DNA from: Psychroserpens sp.
Lineage (GTDB): Bacteria; Bacteroidota; Bacteroidia; Flavobacteriales; Flavobacteriaceae
Length of the DNA: 64,000 bases
Assembly (NCBI GenBank): GCA_017643165.1
Contig: JAEPNY010000002.1
Location: 438,979-502,978, forward strand
Reading direction: 5' to 3'
The position numbers and the translations under genes are program-made. The first letter of the stretch is position 1. Every line of letters begins with the position of its first letter. This document shows, one piece after another, positions 9,497 to 18,731 of this stretch. The notes under the pieces were generated by a model that saw only the letters and a program-made list of their open reading frames with translations, had not been told where the DNA came from and did no database searches.

Positions 9497-10060
9497 TTAA
9501 CTATTTTGATTTATTAAACGCATTGTTTCGTTTCCGAGTCTGTCAATGCGAATTTCATATAATTTGAAAGTGTTTTCCAAAGGATTCATCAATGACACAT
9601 GTAAAGCCAGCGAATTCGTGTTTGAACTCCATTGGTCGATCCATACATGTTCGAGTGTTGCATTGTCCCAGAAAATAGGATCAGAAGCTCTGTCAAATAA
9701 ACTTGCCTTTAATTGTTTTTGATATACGATTCTATCTGAAACGTGAACCTTAATTTCTGAATAAAAATCTTTGTGAAAAAGTTGTTCTGTAAGATGGTTG
9801 TTTGTAGTCGTTTCTATTAAAATATACCCTGTTGCTGCACTAAAAGTTTTAATGCGCACATCAAATGTATTAGCAATGATAGAATCGGTTTTTACTTCAG
9901 TATAACTATTTGGATAATAATTATTTAGTTCAATTGACTTTACTTTTTTATTGAATTCTGTTATCGCACGATTAAAACGTTCATTTTTAGTCTCCGAATA
10001 GGAACAAGACCTTAGAATGGCAGCAGAAATAAATGTCAAAATTATAGCAATCTGTCTCAT
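9497..10060 (-). CDS. Putative lipoprotein of unknown function
   Basis: 187 residues. The N-terminus is hydrophobic (MRQIAIILTFISAAIL) and is followed by an RSC sequence that could serve as a lipobox, so attachment by lipid to the outer-membrane inner leaflet is plausible. The mature region alternates short strands and charged helices, and I recognise no family. It sits between dnaX and miaE on the same strand with spacings of 9 bp and 1 bp, so it probably belongs to a dnaX-lipoprotein-miaE transcription unit. Confidence 0.6.
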   Translation of the reverse strand: MRQIAIILTFISAAILRSCSYSETKNERFNRAITEFNKKVKSIELNNYYPNSYTEVKTDSIIANTFDVRIKTFSAATGYILIETTTNNHLTEQLFHKDFYSEIKVHVSDRIVYQKQLKASLFDRASDPIFWDNATLEHVWIDQWSSNTNSLALHVSLMNPLENTFKLYEIRIDRLGNETMRLINQNS

Positions 10061-10069
10061 GTTTATGAA

Positions 10070-11791
10070 TTATATATCAAGTCCAAAAGTTTTTCTTAAT
10101 ACTTCAATATTAGGGTTTTTTTCTTTTAGTTTTTCATATTTTTCTTGCGTGGTAAATGCATATTTTTTGGAGATTTCTTCATTTACCGTAATATCCAATT
10201 TTAAGCTGTAATTTTTTAATGTCTTTCTCAAGAACTCCATTAACGGGTGCTGCGCACGCTCTAACTCAACCTTCAGGGTTTCATTCGGAAACTCTAGCTG
10301 TATGTCTGTTTTTGCTACTTTAGGCTCTCCCATCTCGAGTATTGAAGCCATAATCTTTTCTCCTTTTTTATGCAGTTGGGCAATGTAAGCATTCCAGGCA
10401 TTTAAAAATTGTTCTTCGGTGAAAGGCTCTTGTGGTAAATTTTCAACATCGATTACAACATCCATTTGTTTGATCTGATGTTCCTTCTTGGCCCTTATGC
10501 TTTTTAATGATAAGCCTGAAGTTCGTTCATCTCGATTTAATTCAATTTTAGGTGTTGGTATTTCTTCAACTTTGCTAGTTTCTAATGCGTCTGGCGTAGG
10601 TTCGTCATGTTGAATAGTAACATCCGCTTCTTGTTGGATTGTTGTATTAGGAAGATTTACTGGAATTGGATGAATTCCTTTTGATTTAAAATACGACGCA
10701 GGAATTATGAAACGTGTGCTATTTTTTTTTTCTCCATCAAATGTGATAGAGGCTAATTGCATAAGGCAGAGTTCAACTAATAAACGCTGATTTTTACTAC
10801 TCTTATACTTTAAGTCACAATCGTTGGCTAGCTCTATTCCTTTGACCAGAAAATTATAACTGGCCTTACTTGATTGCTCTAAATATTTCTCTTTGGTTTC
10901 TTCACCCACTTCTAATAGATCGACCGTTTTATCATTTTGACACACTAATAGATCTCTGAAATGCGAAGCAAGTCCGGCGATATAGTGATGACCATCAAAT
11001 CCTTTCGATAAGGTTGTATTGAAAAGGATTAATAATTCAGGGATCTTATTCTCAAGAATTAAATCGGTACTTCTAAAATAGGTCTCGTAGTCGAGTACGT
11101 TTAGGTTTTCCGTTACGGCCTGTCGCGTTAAATTTTTGCCCGAGAAGCTTACAACACGATCAAATATCGAGAGTGCGTCACGCATGGCACCATCAGCTTT
11201 TTGAGCAATTATATGAAGTGCATCATCATCTGCTGTAATCCCTTGTTCATCAGCAATATATTTAAGATAGTGTTTTGCGTCTTTAACCGTTATTCTCTTA
11301 AAATCGAATATTTGACAACGCGATAGGATGGTAGGTATGATTTTATGCTTTTCTGTGGTTGCCAGAATGAAAATACAGTGTTTTGGTGGCTCTTCTAATG
11401 TCTTTAAAAAGGCATTAAATGCAGCCTGAGATAGCATGTGTACCTCGTCAATGATATAAACTTTGTATTTTCCAACCTGAGGAGGGATTCTAACTTGATC
11501 GGTTAAGCTTCGAATATCATCAACTGAGTTATTTGACGCGGCATCTAATTCGAAGATATTAAACGCAAAATCTTCATTTTCAGGCTCAGATCCATCGCTA
11601 TTTATCATTTTAGCCAGAATTCGAGCACATGTCGTTTTTCCAACACCACGAGGTCCTGTAAATAATAGCGCTTGAGCTAAATGATTATTTTCAATGGCGT
11701 TAATCAACGTATTGGTAATAGCCTCTTGACCAACAACGTCTTTGAAGGTTTGAGGTCTATATTTACGCGCTGATACTACGAAATGTTCCAT
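10070..11791 (-). CDS. dnaX: DNA polymerase III subunit gamma/tau
   Basis: 573 residues. This is the clamp-loader ATPase that assembles the sliding clamp and links polymerase cores. Walker A is GPRGVGKT (46-53), Walker B/DEVH is at 115-118, and the SRC sensor motif (TILSRCQIF) follows. The AAA+ core is followed by domain III and a charged tau-like C-terminal extension. The zinc-binding cysteines usually found between Walker A and NIFELDAASN are absent: that stretch reads MINSDGSEPENEDFAF and has no Cys cluster. This is usual for flavobacterial DnaX as I recall it. A good promoter precedes it. Confidence 0.96.
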   Translation of the reverse strand: MEHFVVSARKYRPQTFKDVVGQEAITNTLINAIENNHLAQALLFTGPRGVGKTTCARILAKMINSDGSEPENEDFAFNIFELDAASNNSVDDIRSLTDQVRIPPQVGKYKVYIIDEVHMLSQAAFNAFLKTLEEPPKHCIFILATTEKHKIIPTILSRCQIFDFKRITVKDAKHYLKYIADEQGITADDDALHIIAQKADGAMRDALSIFDRVVSFSGKNLTRQAVTENLNVLDYETYFRSTDLILENKIPELLILFNTTLSKGFDGHHYIAGLASHFRDLLVCQNDKTVDLLEVGEETKEKYLEQSSKASYNFLVKGIELANDCDLKYKSSKNQRLLVELCLMQLASITFDGEKKNSTRFIIPASYFKSKGIHPIPVNLPNTTIQQEADVTIQHDEPTPDALETSKVEEIPTPKIELNRDERTSGLSLKSIRAKKEHQIKQMDVVIDVENLPQEPFTEEQFLNAWNAYIAQLHKKGEKIMASILEMGEPKVAKTDIQLEFPNETLKVELERAQHPLMEFLRKTLKNYSLKLDITVNEEISKKYAFTTQEKYEKLKEKNPNIEVLRKTFGLDI

Positions 11792-11809
11792 CGAAAAAAG
11801 TTAAGAAAA

Positions 11810-11817
11810 CAAAGTTA
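11810..11817 (-). promoter_or_regulatory. -7 box of the dnaX promoter
   Basis: On the minus strand the sequence TAACTTTG matches the Bacteroidota primary-sigma -7 box TAnnTTTG exactly, 18 bp ahead of the dnaX ATG. No convincing -33 TTG was found at the ideal spacing. Confidence 0.5.
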
Positions 11818-11882
11818 AGAATTCAGTCTAAAAATAGGAATTATGCGTATATAATTTAAAAGGAGTTATTAACAATTAATTG

Positions 11883-11890
11883 TAATTTTG
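11883..11890 (+). promoter_or_regulatory. -7 box of the rnpB promoter
   Basis: TAATTTTG matches TAnnTTTG exactly. Its end lies about 6 bp before the first paired base of the RNase P RNA, the expected distance to the transcription start. The -33 element is poor. Confidence 0.55.
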
Positions 11891-11895
11891 CACAT

Positions 11896-12202
11896 AAGTA
11901 TGTCGCCTTATCGCTGTTCAGTTTTGAATGGAGGAAAGTCCGAACACCAAAGTGCAATCATAGTGGTTAACAGCCATCCACCGAAAGGTGAGGAAAAGTG
12001 CAACAGAAAGAATGTACAGGTTAAGCTGTAGTGAAATCAGGTAAACTCTATGTGGTGCAATGTCATGTATACCAGCGTTTGAGTGTGCACGCGCAATGCT
12101 GGAGGGTAGGCAGCTAAAGTTTATTAGTAATAATGAACGCAGATAAATGATAAGGAGTAATGGTTTTCCATTATTACAGAATTCGGCTTATAGACATACT
12201 TA
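11896..12202 (+). ncRNA. rnpB: RNase P RNA (bacterial type A)
   Basis: This is the catalytic RNA that removes 5' leaders from tRNA precursors. The conserved 5' block GAGGAAAGTCCGAACACC (CR I), the central block with ACAGAAAG, and the 3' block ACAGAATTCGGCTTATAG (CR V) are all present in the right order. The terminal P1 helix is visible: AAGTATGTC at the start pairs with GACATACTT at the end. The length of about 306 nt is a little under the E. coli size. It is flanked by a TAnnTTTG promoter and a perfect hairpin terminator. Confidence 0.95.
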
Positions 12203-12209
12203 ATAATAA

Positions 12210-12239
12210 AAAAACCCTTTACAATTGTAAAGGGTTTTT
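12210..12239. terminator. Hairpin terminator after rnpB
   Basis: Perfect palindrome AAAAACCCTTTACAA / TTGTAAAGGGTTTTT directly after rnpB. It is symmetric, so it can also terminate the leftward lipoprotein gene that ends 41 bp away. Confidence 0.9.
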
Positions 12240-12279
12240 CAGTTGGTTAGATAGTTAGTAAGATATAGTTAGATTGACA

Positions 12280-13194
12280 TTATTCGCTAGGTGGTTGTAA
12301 AGTAAAGCCCATTTGCAAGTTCATTTCAGTTGGATTAAAATAGACTGCCTCATGCGTGGCTTTTCCTTCGCTATCAAAAGTCCACATGGCCATTCCGTTT
12401 ACACTAATATCTTTATTAGTTGCTTTCAGATCATCAGTGTCTTTGTCATGTGTACCTGAGAACGTCCATTTGAATTGTGCTACGTTGTCATTTATAGCGA
12501 TATCGCTCAAAACAATATCCACATTTGATAGCATGTCGTGATTGGCTTGAACCATTGCTAAATAGTTGGCTCGACCTTCCACTTCTGTAATACCATTTAC
12601 ACTTCTGGAAATATTTTCATCCAGATAAGAGTTTAATATTTCAGTGTTATTGATGATCCATGCTTGATGAATATTGCTCATACCTTCATTAACGGCTTTA
12701 TCCATATCAGACATACTGGCAATGGCAGCCATTTCATTGTTCATTTCTGTGCCATCAAAATAGATGTGTTCCGCAACAATTTTACCGTCTATAAATCGCA
12801 CTGCTAGATGTACAGGGAATGAGAGTTCTTTATTATTACCTGCTAGCTTGCCATTGTGCTGTGCCCAGTAATAAACCCAGGTTTCATCTTCTTTATCCAA
12901 TACCATTTCGATATACTCATTTTCTCTATCGAAGCCATATTCTGAAAATGCTCCAGCGGTACCTTTAAGGTTTACTAGTCGATCGGTAACTGACATTCCT
13001 TCTTTACTGTTGACAAATATTTTTGCGGTATCAGCAAAGTTGCTTTTCCATGCTTCCCAGTTTCCTGATTCGTAAGCATCAATTCCAGATTTCAGTGTAT
13101 TGATTTCATCCGAATCTGCGAAATAACGTTGTTCTTTTTGGCCACAGGATGTAAATAGAATAATGGCTAAAAAGTAATATACAAAAGTTTTCAT
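12280..13194 (-). CDS. Lipoprotein with two NTF2/SnoaL-like domains
   Basis: 304 residues. The lipoprotein signal ends in FTSCGQ, so Cys17 is the likely lipidated residue. Two alpha+beta cone modules follow, at about 30-155 and 165-300. Each has an opening helix with a Trp (GNWEAWKSNF and IHQAWIINN) and a closing strand with FDGTEMN or FNPTEMN, which shows that they arose by duplication. SnoaL-like folds bind small ligands or act as enzymes, but no active-site set can be assigned. It lies 11 bp downstream of another secreted protein gene and is probably cotranscribed with it. Confidence 0.72.
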   Translation of the reverse strand: MKTFVYYFLAIILFTSCGQKEQRYFADSDEINTLKSGIDAYESGNWEAWKSNFADTAKIFVNSKEGMSVTDRLVNLKGTAGAFSEYGFDRENEYIEMVLDKEDETWVYYWAQHNGKLAGNNKELSFPVHLAVRFIDGKIVAEHIYFDGTEMNNEMAAIASMSDMDKAVNEGMSNIHQAWIINNTEILNSYLDENISRSVNGITEVEGRANYLAMVQANHDMLSNVDIVLSDIAINDNVAQFKWTFSGTHDKDTDDLKATNKDISVNGMAMWTFDSEGKATHEAVYFNPTEMNLQMGFTLQPPSE

Positions 13195-13205
13195 CCGTAT
13201 ATAGA

Positions 13206-13970
13206 TTAGTTATTAGAAGGTAAATAACTGAGGTCTGGACGCATATTCGCTTCCACCTGATCGTATCTACTAGCAAGTTTAATAACATTGTATAATGCCG
13301 CTTGACCTTCATCACCCATTAATTCATTATTAGATTTTCCGCCTTGAGCAATTGAAACAGCATCAGATCCTGCAATGGATACCATATAATAAGTTTCATC
13401 GTCACCAAAACCGCTATGATAAACTTCATAACCATTTTTGATACCTTTTGATTCGAACATTTTTTTGACACCAGCCATAGCTTCATTCATTTCCTTACTA
13501 TGTCTTGGTGCATAATATAAGAAATGGTACTCTCTGTAATTTTTGTCCTGAGTAGAATAGCCTTCTGGCATGTATGACAAACCTGCCATGTGATAGACAA
13601 TATTATCATGATGCTTATCATAGCATTCATCCATTTTAGAGAACATGGCCTGAAATTTTTCTTCTCCAACTTTTTCATAAAGATCACCCATCGGATTTTT
13701 ATCGAGATCTGCCATGCTGGAAATTGGAGATACATAGACATATCTACCATCTTCGACACTAATGGTTGTGTAGTGTCCATCTTTAATTTGATGTTTCGCC
13801 ATTAGTTCGGCCATTTCTTTGGCAATGGCCTCATATTCAGGAATCTTATCGAATTTGACATGATCTGTATGAACTACAAACATGCTCGGTGCTTTATCCT
13901 GAGCAAATGTGAAGCTGAAACAAAGTAGGAGGGTAAGAAAGGGCAAACAACGAAATTTTAACGTTTTCAT
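13206..13970 (-). CDS. Secreted protein of unknown function
   Basis: 254 residues with a signal peptide ending in SFTFAQ. The mature part has repeated features of dimeric ferredoxin-like (ABM/EthD-like) domains: VHTDHVKFDKIPEYEAIAKEMAELM near the start, and an analogous block later (YAPRHSKEMNEAMAGVKKMFESKG). That assignment is inference. It is cotranscribed with the downstream double-SnoaL lipoprotein, which suggests a joint periplasmic role. No catalytic motif is recognised. Confidence 0.65.
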   Translation of the reverse strand: MKTLKFRCLPFLTLLLCFSFTFAQDKAPSMFVVHTDHVKFDKIPEYEAIAKEMAELMAKHQIKDGHYTTISVEDGRYVYVSPISSMADLDKNPMGDLYEKVGEEKFQAMFSKMDECYDKHHDNIVYHMAGLSYMPEGYSTQDKNYREYHFLYYAPRHSKEMNEAMAGVKKMFESKGIKNGYEVYHSGFGDDETYYMVSIAGSDAVSIAQGGKSNNELMGDEGQAALYNVIKLASRYDQVEANMRPDLSYLPSNN

Positions 13971-14195
13971 AATGATTGGTTTTAGGTTAATATGTTGAAT
14001 GCTAAATAGCCAAAACTTAAACCATAATCATTTATAGGTTGTCAAAATGAGGTATTCTCGAGATAAGTAGCCTTAAGATTCTAGGTGTAATTAAGTGGAG
14101 AAATGGAAAGATAAAAAAAATATCTTAACAAACCTATTCTTACAAATAAATATGCTGATCTAACTTCTTGAAATTATGATAATTAAACGATGTGC

Positions 14196-14729
14196 TTATT
14201 CAAAGAAACTGAACACGCTACCGCCATAACTTTTCGAAAATGAAAAGTGATCCACATCTGAAATGTCAGTGTGTTTTGAATGCTCAATTATTAAAAACCC
14301 ATCAGAATGAAGTAATTCATTTTTAAATACCAATTCGGCAATAGTAGCAAATTGTTCTGTTGAAAAATCATATGGTGGATCGGCAAAAATCACATCAAAT
14401 TTCTGCTGGGATAATTCCAAGAATTTATAAACATCACTCTTTATCGTATTGATATTCATTTCGAATTCATCGGAAGTTTCAGTAATGAATTTTATACAGG
14501 CATAATGACTATCTACCGCGGTTATTTGCTCTGTTCCTCTCGATGCGAATTCATAGCTAATATTTCCAGTACCTGAAAAAAGATCAAGTACTGCGAGCTC
14601 ATCAAAATAGTAGTGGTTATTAAGAATGTTAAACAGCGATTCCTTCGCCATATCTGTCGTTGGCCTTACAGGTAATTTTTTTGGTGCAACTATGCGTCTT
14701 CCTTTATATTGGCCTGAAATGATACGCAT
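14196..14729 (-). CDS. rsmD: 16S rRNA (guanine(966)-N2)-methyltransferase
   Basis: 177 residues from the ATG giving MRIISGQYKGRR, the canonical RsmD start; a TTG two codons upstream is less likely. The SAM-binding motif DLFSGTG is at about 49-55 and the catalytic DPPY at about 117-120, both diagnostic for this N2-guanine methyltransferase, which acts on the assembled small subunit. The start lies two bases after the stop of the DUF3822 gene, so the two are translationally linked, a pairing common in Bacteroidota. Confidence 0.93.
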   Translation of the reverse strand: MRIISGQYKGRRIVAPKKLPVRPTTDMAKESLFNILNNHYYFDELAVLDLFSGTGNISYEFASRGTEQITAVDSHYACIKFITETSDEFEMNINTIKSDVYKFLELSQQKFDVIFADPPYDFSTEQFATIAELVFKNELLHSDGFLIIEHSKHTDISDVDHFSFSKSYGGSVFSFFE

Positions 14730-14731
14730 TG

Positions 14732-15538
14732 TCAAAAACTATTTAAAAGAATGAAGTGGTCATGATCGTTTCCGCGATTGGCGGTTCCCTCTACTTTGAA
14801 AGAATACGATGTCTCCACCATACTTACGTGTCTAATATACTTATAAGCAATTTCGAACAATTCATCAGTTTCCTGAATTTGTCCACTTAAATAAGTCTTA
14901 ATGCGTTCTGGATTCAGTTTAAGTTGTTCAATAGTGAACAGTATGTAATAAATGAAATCTTCTTTGGTCGTATACTCAAATGAATTATAAAACTCAAGAC
15001 GTTTATTGCGCACACATACGACTTCGAAATGTAATTCATTAACGTTGATATAAAGGGCATCCTCAGAATGCGTATTTGATCGTTGGAGTAATGTTTCGAT
15101 GAGCACAGAGGACGCGTGTTTGTATTCGAAACTACCATAGACATCAAATAGGTAATTATTTATATTTACCAAAGGGATGTACACATTAGCACTTTCATTT
15201 AAAACCAAGGAATCGTAACTAATAAAGTCTGATTGTAAAATTTTTGCATTGAATTTCAAATAGTCTGCTAGTTTTGAATCATCGAATATCGAATTTGGTA
15301 CAAGGCAGGCAAGCTCATTTTGATAAATACAAGTCACTGTATCAAACGATTGATTCATGGCTTCATTAACCGATATAAAACTTTTAAGTTGATTTAAAAG
15401 TTCAAAAGGTGTTGCCTTTTTTTCAAGAACTATGCGTTCGAGTAGTTCTATGGCATGCGTAGTTCTATTTAGGATACAAAAAGAAAGTCCACTCAAATTA
15501 ATTTGAATGGACAATGCTTTTATGCTATTATGTTTCAA
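14732..15538 (-). CDS. DUF3822 family protein
   Basis: About 268 residues if translation begins at the TTG giving MKHNSIKALSIQINLSGL, which is four bases past the preceding stop and fits family members. An ATG at 15592 would add 18 residues but overlap the upstream gene by 50 bp. The family is restricted to Bacteroidota and has an actin/ASKHA-like duplicated layout, but no established function. Its constant position before rsmD is a reason to suspect a link with ribosome or envelope housekeeping, which is inference only. Confidence 0.75.
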   Translation of the reverse strand: MKHNSIKALSIQINLSGLSFCILNRTTHAIELLERIVLEKKATPFELLNQLKSFISVNEAMNQSFDTVTCIYQNELACLVPNSIFDDSKLADYLKFNAKILQSDFISYDSLVLNESANVYIPLVNINNYLFDVYGSFEYKHASSVLIETLLQRSNTHSEDALYINVNELHFEVVCVRNKRLEFYNSFEYTTKEDFIYYILFTIEQLKLNPERIKTYLSGQIQETDELFEIAYKYIRHVSMVETSYSFKVEGTANRGNDHDHFILLNSF

Positions 15539-15542
15539 AAGT

Positions 15543-16274
15543 TTAGTCTTTGCTAAGGTTTTTAGGCCAGTTACCTTTAGTGTAAGGTTCATCCATTGAG
15601 CCCACCTTAAGTGTTGGTCCGTTTACTTCGTCTACAGATACCACTTCTTTTTCTTTTGCCACTAGATTTTCATCCTGATCAAATAAAATCACTGCTTTGT
15701 CCACAGAAGCTTCGAATACAGCAATACCATTTTCGGCTAATCGTCCAGCTTTCAACTCAAATTTAGCACCTGGTTCTCCAACTGGTAAATTCATCATCGT
15801 TCTGTATCGAGAGTCAGCGCCAAATAATGAATCTTTTACTGGTACAAATCCTAAGGTATCTATAACTACAATATCTCTAGTTGTTTCAACGCCTCCAAAA
15901 CGACGCGTTAATTCTTCATCAATAATTGTAGAATCTTTACGCTGTGTAATTGTAAATTCGGCAGTATCAATAAATTTAATTAGATCGTCAAAATTACCAG
16001 AAAATTCACCTGTAACTGTTCGGTGCGCTAACTGTGCATCTCTTATATCCTTTAATTTTGCAATTACCTGATCGTAACGTTCATTTTTTAGCTTATTAAA
16101 TTGAATCTCACCATATACTGACATTACTGTTATGTATCCAAGAAAAACAATTAATGCCCATAAAACAATATTAAGTACAGGCTTCAATTTTTTTGGAACA
16201 AATTTGTCAATCAGCCATACAATACCAATCGTAAGTAAAATAAGGCCTACAACTACAAGAATTACGTTTAACAT
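15543..16274 (-). CDS. Membrane-anchored protein of unknown function
   Basis: 243 residues. Two membrane segments at about 3-23 and 32-53 are followed by a soluble domain. Just after the second segment comes a helix with pilin-like character (KNERYDQVIAKLKDIRDAQLAHRTVTGEF), then a beta-rich domain. That layout recalls type II pseudopilin-like or competence-related proteins, but a prepilin cleavage site is not obvious. It heads a three-gene unit with DUF3822 and rsmD and has a good promoter box 32 bp upstream. Confidence 0.7.
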   Translation of the reverse strand: MLNVILVVVGLILLTIGIVWLIDKFVPKKLKPVLNIVLWALIVFLGYITVMSVYGEIQFNKLKNERYDQVIAKLKDIRDAQLAHRTVTGEFSGNFDDLIKFIDTAEFTITQRKDSTIIDEELTRRFGGVETTRDIVVIDTLGFVPVKDSLFGADSRYRTMMNLPVGEPGAKFELKAGRLAENGIAVFEASVDKAVILFDQDENLVAKEKEVVSVDEVNGPTLKVGSMDEPYTKGNWPKNLSKD

Positions 16275-16305
16275 AGTTAGTTTTTTTTAGTTTAAAGGAG
16301 TTACG

Positions 16306-16313
16306 CAAATCTA
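16306..16313 (-). promoter_or_regulatory. -7 box ahead of the membrane protein-DUF3822-rsmD unit
   Basis: Minus-strand TAGATTTG is an exact TAnnTTTG match located 32 bp before the ATG of the first gene. Confidence 0.45.
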
Positions 16314-16475
16314 CAATTTTTTTTTGTTCGTTAAAATAATGTAGATAAAAATCAATCAAAGGTGAAAGATATAAAATAACTTTTAATTTCAACAACAAAT
16401 TTTATGCCTAAATCCAATACTATACTAGCGTATTAAGTCTTATCTTGCGTTTTCAATTGTCTTTCAATTATATAG

Positions 16476-17900
16476 ATGTCATCATCCAATTTTTATAAAC
16501 TTTTACTTCATAAATTTCCTTTTGAACCAACTCAAAAACAGTTGGTTGCATTAGACCAACTTGTGCACTTCATATTCGATAATGCACCTAATGCTCTTTA
16601 TTTGCTTAAAGGATTTGCAGGTACTGGTAAGACTAGTATTATCGGAACATTGGTGTCAAATCTATGGGAAACCAAGAAAAGTACTGTTTTAATGGCTCCA
16701 ACCGGACGTGCGGCAAAAGTGATTTCAAATTACTCAAATAAAGAAGCGTTTACGATACACAAGAAGATCTATTTTCCCAAAAAAGATAGAGGAGGAGGCG
16801 TCAAATTTGTGCTGCAGCCAAATAAACATCGCAACACGATATTCATTGTTGATGAGGCTTCAATGATACCTGACACGCCTTCAGACTCAAAAAGCTTCGA
16901 AGGGAGTTCATTATTGGATGATTTGATTCAATATGTGTATTCTGGTCATAAGTGTAAATTACTCCTTATAGGTGATAAGGCCCAGTTGCCACCTGTAAAA
17001 TCGGACTTGTCACCAGCGTTAAATGCGCAACAATTAGATCTCAATTATAATAAACGTGTGACTGCTATTGAATTGGACGAAGTGGTACGACAAAGCGAAA
17101 GTTCAGGCATATTAAGTAATGCCACACGGATTAGAGAGGTTTTAGAAGATGAATTCTACGATTCGTTTCAGTTTAACATTAATGGATTTAAAGATATCGT
17201 AAGACTAATTGATGGACATGAGATTATGGATGCTATTAATGATGCCTACAGCAAGCATGGTCATGAGGAAACTGCAATTATCGTTAGAAGTAATAAACGT
17301 GCCAACCTATATAACCAACAGATTCGACAACGCATTCTTTTTAATGAAAATGAATTGACGGTTGGTGATTTTTTAATGGTAGTTAAGAATAATTACTTCT
17401 GGATCAAACCCACGTCTGAAGCTGGATTTATAGCTAATGGTGACATTATTCAAGTGTTAGAAATCTTTTCAATTTCTAGTTTATATGGTTTTCGATTCGC
17501 TGAAGTAAAAGTGCAGATGGTTGATTATCCTAAAATGCGTCCTTTTGAAACGGTATTGCTGTTGGATACGATTACTGCCGAATCTCCATCCTTAACTTAT
17601 GACGATAGTAACAGACTGTATCAAGAAGTTCAGAAAGATTATGAAGATGAGACTTCAAATTATCGAAAGTTCCTTAAAATCAAAGGGAATAAGCACTTTA
17701 ACGCATTGCAGGTGAAATTCTCATATGCAATTACTTGTCATAAGTCTCAAGGAGGTCAATGGCATACTATTTTTGTCGAACAACCATATTTGCCAAATGG
17801 TATAGATCGTGATTATATGCGCTGGTTGTACACCGCAGTTACGCGTGCGAAAGAACAATTATATCTTATCGGATTTAAGGATGAGTTTTTCGAAGAATGA
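16476..17900 (+). CDS. RecD-like superfamily 1 DNA helicase
   Basis: 474 residues. Walker A is GFAGTGKT (46-53), Walker B is in IFIVDEASM (about 120-128), and the motif III region is LLIGDKAQLPP. The C-terminal UvrD-like signatures are AITCHKSQGGQW and YTAVTRAKEQLYLIG. It resembles RecD2-type 5'-3' helicases but is shorter, with no RecBC partner nearby, so it probably acts alone in DNA repair or processing. It is transcribed by itself and divergently from the membrane-protein unit. Confidence 0.88.
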   Translation: MSSSNFYKLLLHKFPFEPTQKQLVALDQLVHFIFDNAPNALYLLKGFAGTGKTSIIGTLVSNLWETKKSTVLMAPTGRAAKVISNYSNKEAFTIHKKIYFPKKDRGGGVKFVLQPNKHRNTIFIVDEASMIPDTPSDSKSFEGSSLLDDLIQYVYSGHKCKLLLIGDKAQLPPVKSDLSPALNAQQLDLNYNKRVTAIELDEVVRQSESSGILSNATRIREVLEDEFYDSFQFNINGFKDIVRLIDGHEIMDAINDAYSKHGHEETAIIVRSNKRANLYNQQIRQRILFNENELTVGDFLMVVKNNYFWIKPTSEAGFIANGDIIQVLEIFSISSLYGFRFAEVKVQMVDYPKMRPFETVLLLDTITAESPSLTYDDSNRLYQEVQKDYEDETSNYRKFLKIKGNKHFNALQVKFSYAITCHKSQGGQWHTIFVEQPYLPNGIDRDYMRWLYTAVTRAKEQLYLIGFKDEFFEE

Positions 17901-17971
17901 TTGTCATAAATTAAAGAAAAGACTTCGTTGAAATTATGTTTTTATATGACAGTATATTCCTCCAAATGTTT

Positions 17972-17979
17972 TATTTTTG
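17972..17979 (+). promoter_or_regulatory. -7 box of the kdsB promoter
   Basis: TATTTTTG, an exact TAnnTTTG match, lies 22 bp before the kdsB ATG. Confidence 0.5.
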
Positions 17980-18001
17980 ATGTTCTAGCATTTAATAACT
18001 G

Positions 18002-18730
18002 ATGAAGATAATTTCTATGATTCCTGCACGTTACAGTGCGTCTCGATTTCCGGGTAAACTCATGCAAAACCTTGCGGGAAAAACAGTTATTCTAAGAACC
18101 TACGAAGCTACCGTCGCAACAAAGTTATTCGATGAAGTTTATGTTGTAACTGATAGTGATGTTATTTATAATGAAATCATGTCACATGGTGGTAAAGCTA
18201 TAATGAGTCAGAAAGAACATGACTCGGGAAGTGATCGTATTGCAGAAGCAGTTGAGCATTTAGATGTTGATATTGTTGTAAACGTTCAAGGCGATGAACC
18301 ATTTACTGAACGTGAAAGTTTGAAGAAAGTGCTAGACGTTTTTAAAGATGATACGAATCATAAGATTGACTTAGCGTCATTAATGGTTGAAATAACGGAT
18401 TGGGATGAAATTAGTAATCCAAATACAGTAAAAGTTATCGTCGATCAAGACAATTTCGCGCTTTATTTTTCAAGAAGCCCAATTCCTTTTCCAAGAGATA
18501 AGACTGCTGGTGCACGTTATTTTAAGCATAAAGGAATTTACGCATTTAGAAAGCAAGCATTGTTAGATTTTTATAGATTACCGATGCGCTTTATCGAAGC
18601 TACTGAAAAGATTGAATGTATTCGATATCTTGAATATGGAAAACGTATCAAAATGGTCGAAACTACTGTAGAAGGCGTTGAGATTGATACACCAGAAGAT
18701 TTAGAACGCGCAAAAAAACTATGGAAATAA
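18002..18730 (+). CDS. kdsB: 3-deoxy-manno-octulosonate cytidylyltransferase
   Basis: 242 residues, standard length for KdsB (EC 2.7.7.38), which makes CMP-Kdo from CTP and Kdo for the lipopolysaccharide core in the cytoplasm. The nucleotide-binding motif [13 protein letters not shown] opens the protein and [10 protein letters not shown] is the metal/sugar-binding block; [10 protein letters not shown] follows. The two next genes (a HAD hydrolase and a KdnB-like dehydrogenase) raise the possibility that the true substrate is 8-amino-Kdo, as for the KdsB homologue of Shewanella. Confidence 0.95.
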   Translation: MKIISMIPARYSASRFPGKLMQNLAGKTVILRTYEATVATKLFDEVYVVTDSDVIYNEIMSHGGKAIMSQKEHDSGSDRIAEAVEHLDVDIVVNVQGDEPFTERESLKKVLDVFKDDTNHKIDLASLMVEITDWDEISNPNTVKVIVDQDNFALYFSRSPIPFPRDKTAGARYFKHKGIYAFRKQALLDFYRLPMRFIEATEKIECIRYLEYGKRIKMVETTVEGVEIDTPEDLERAKKLWK

Positions 18731-18731
18731 T

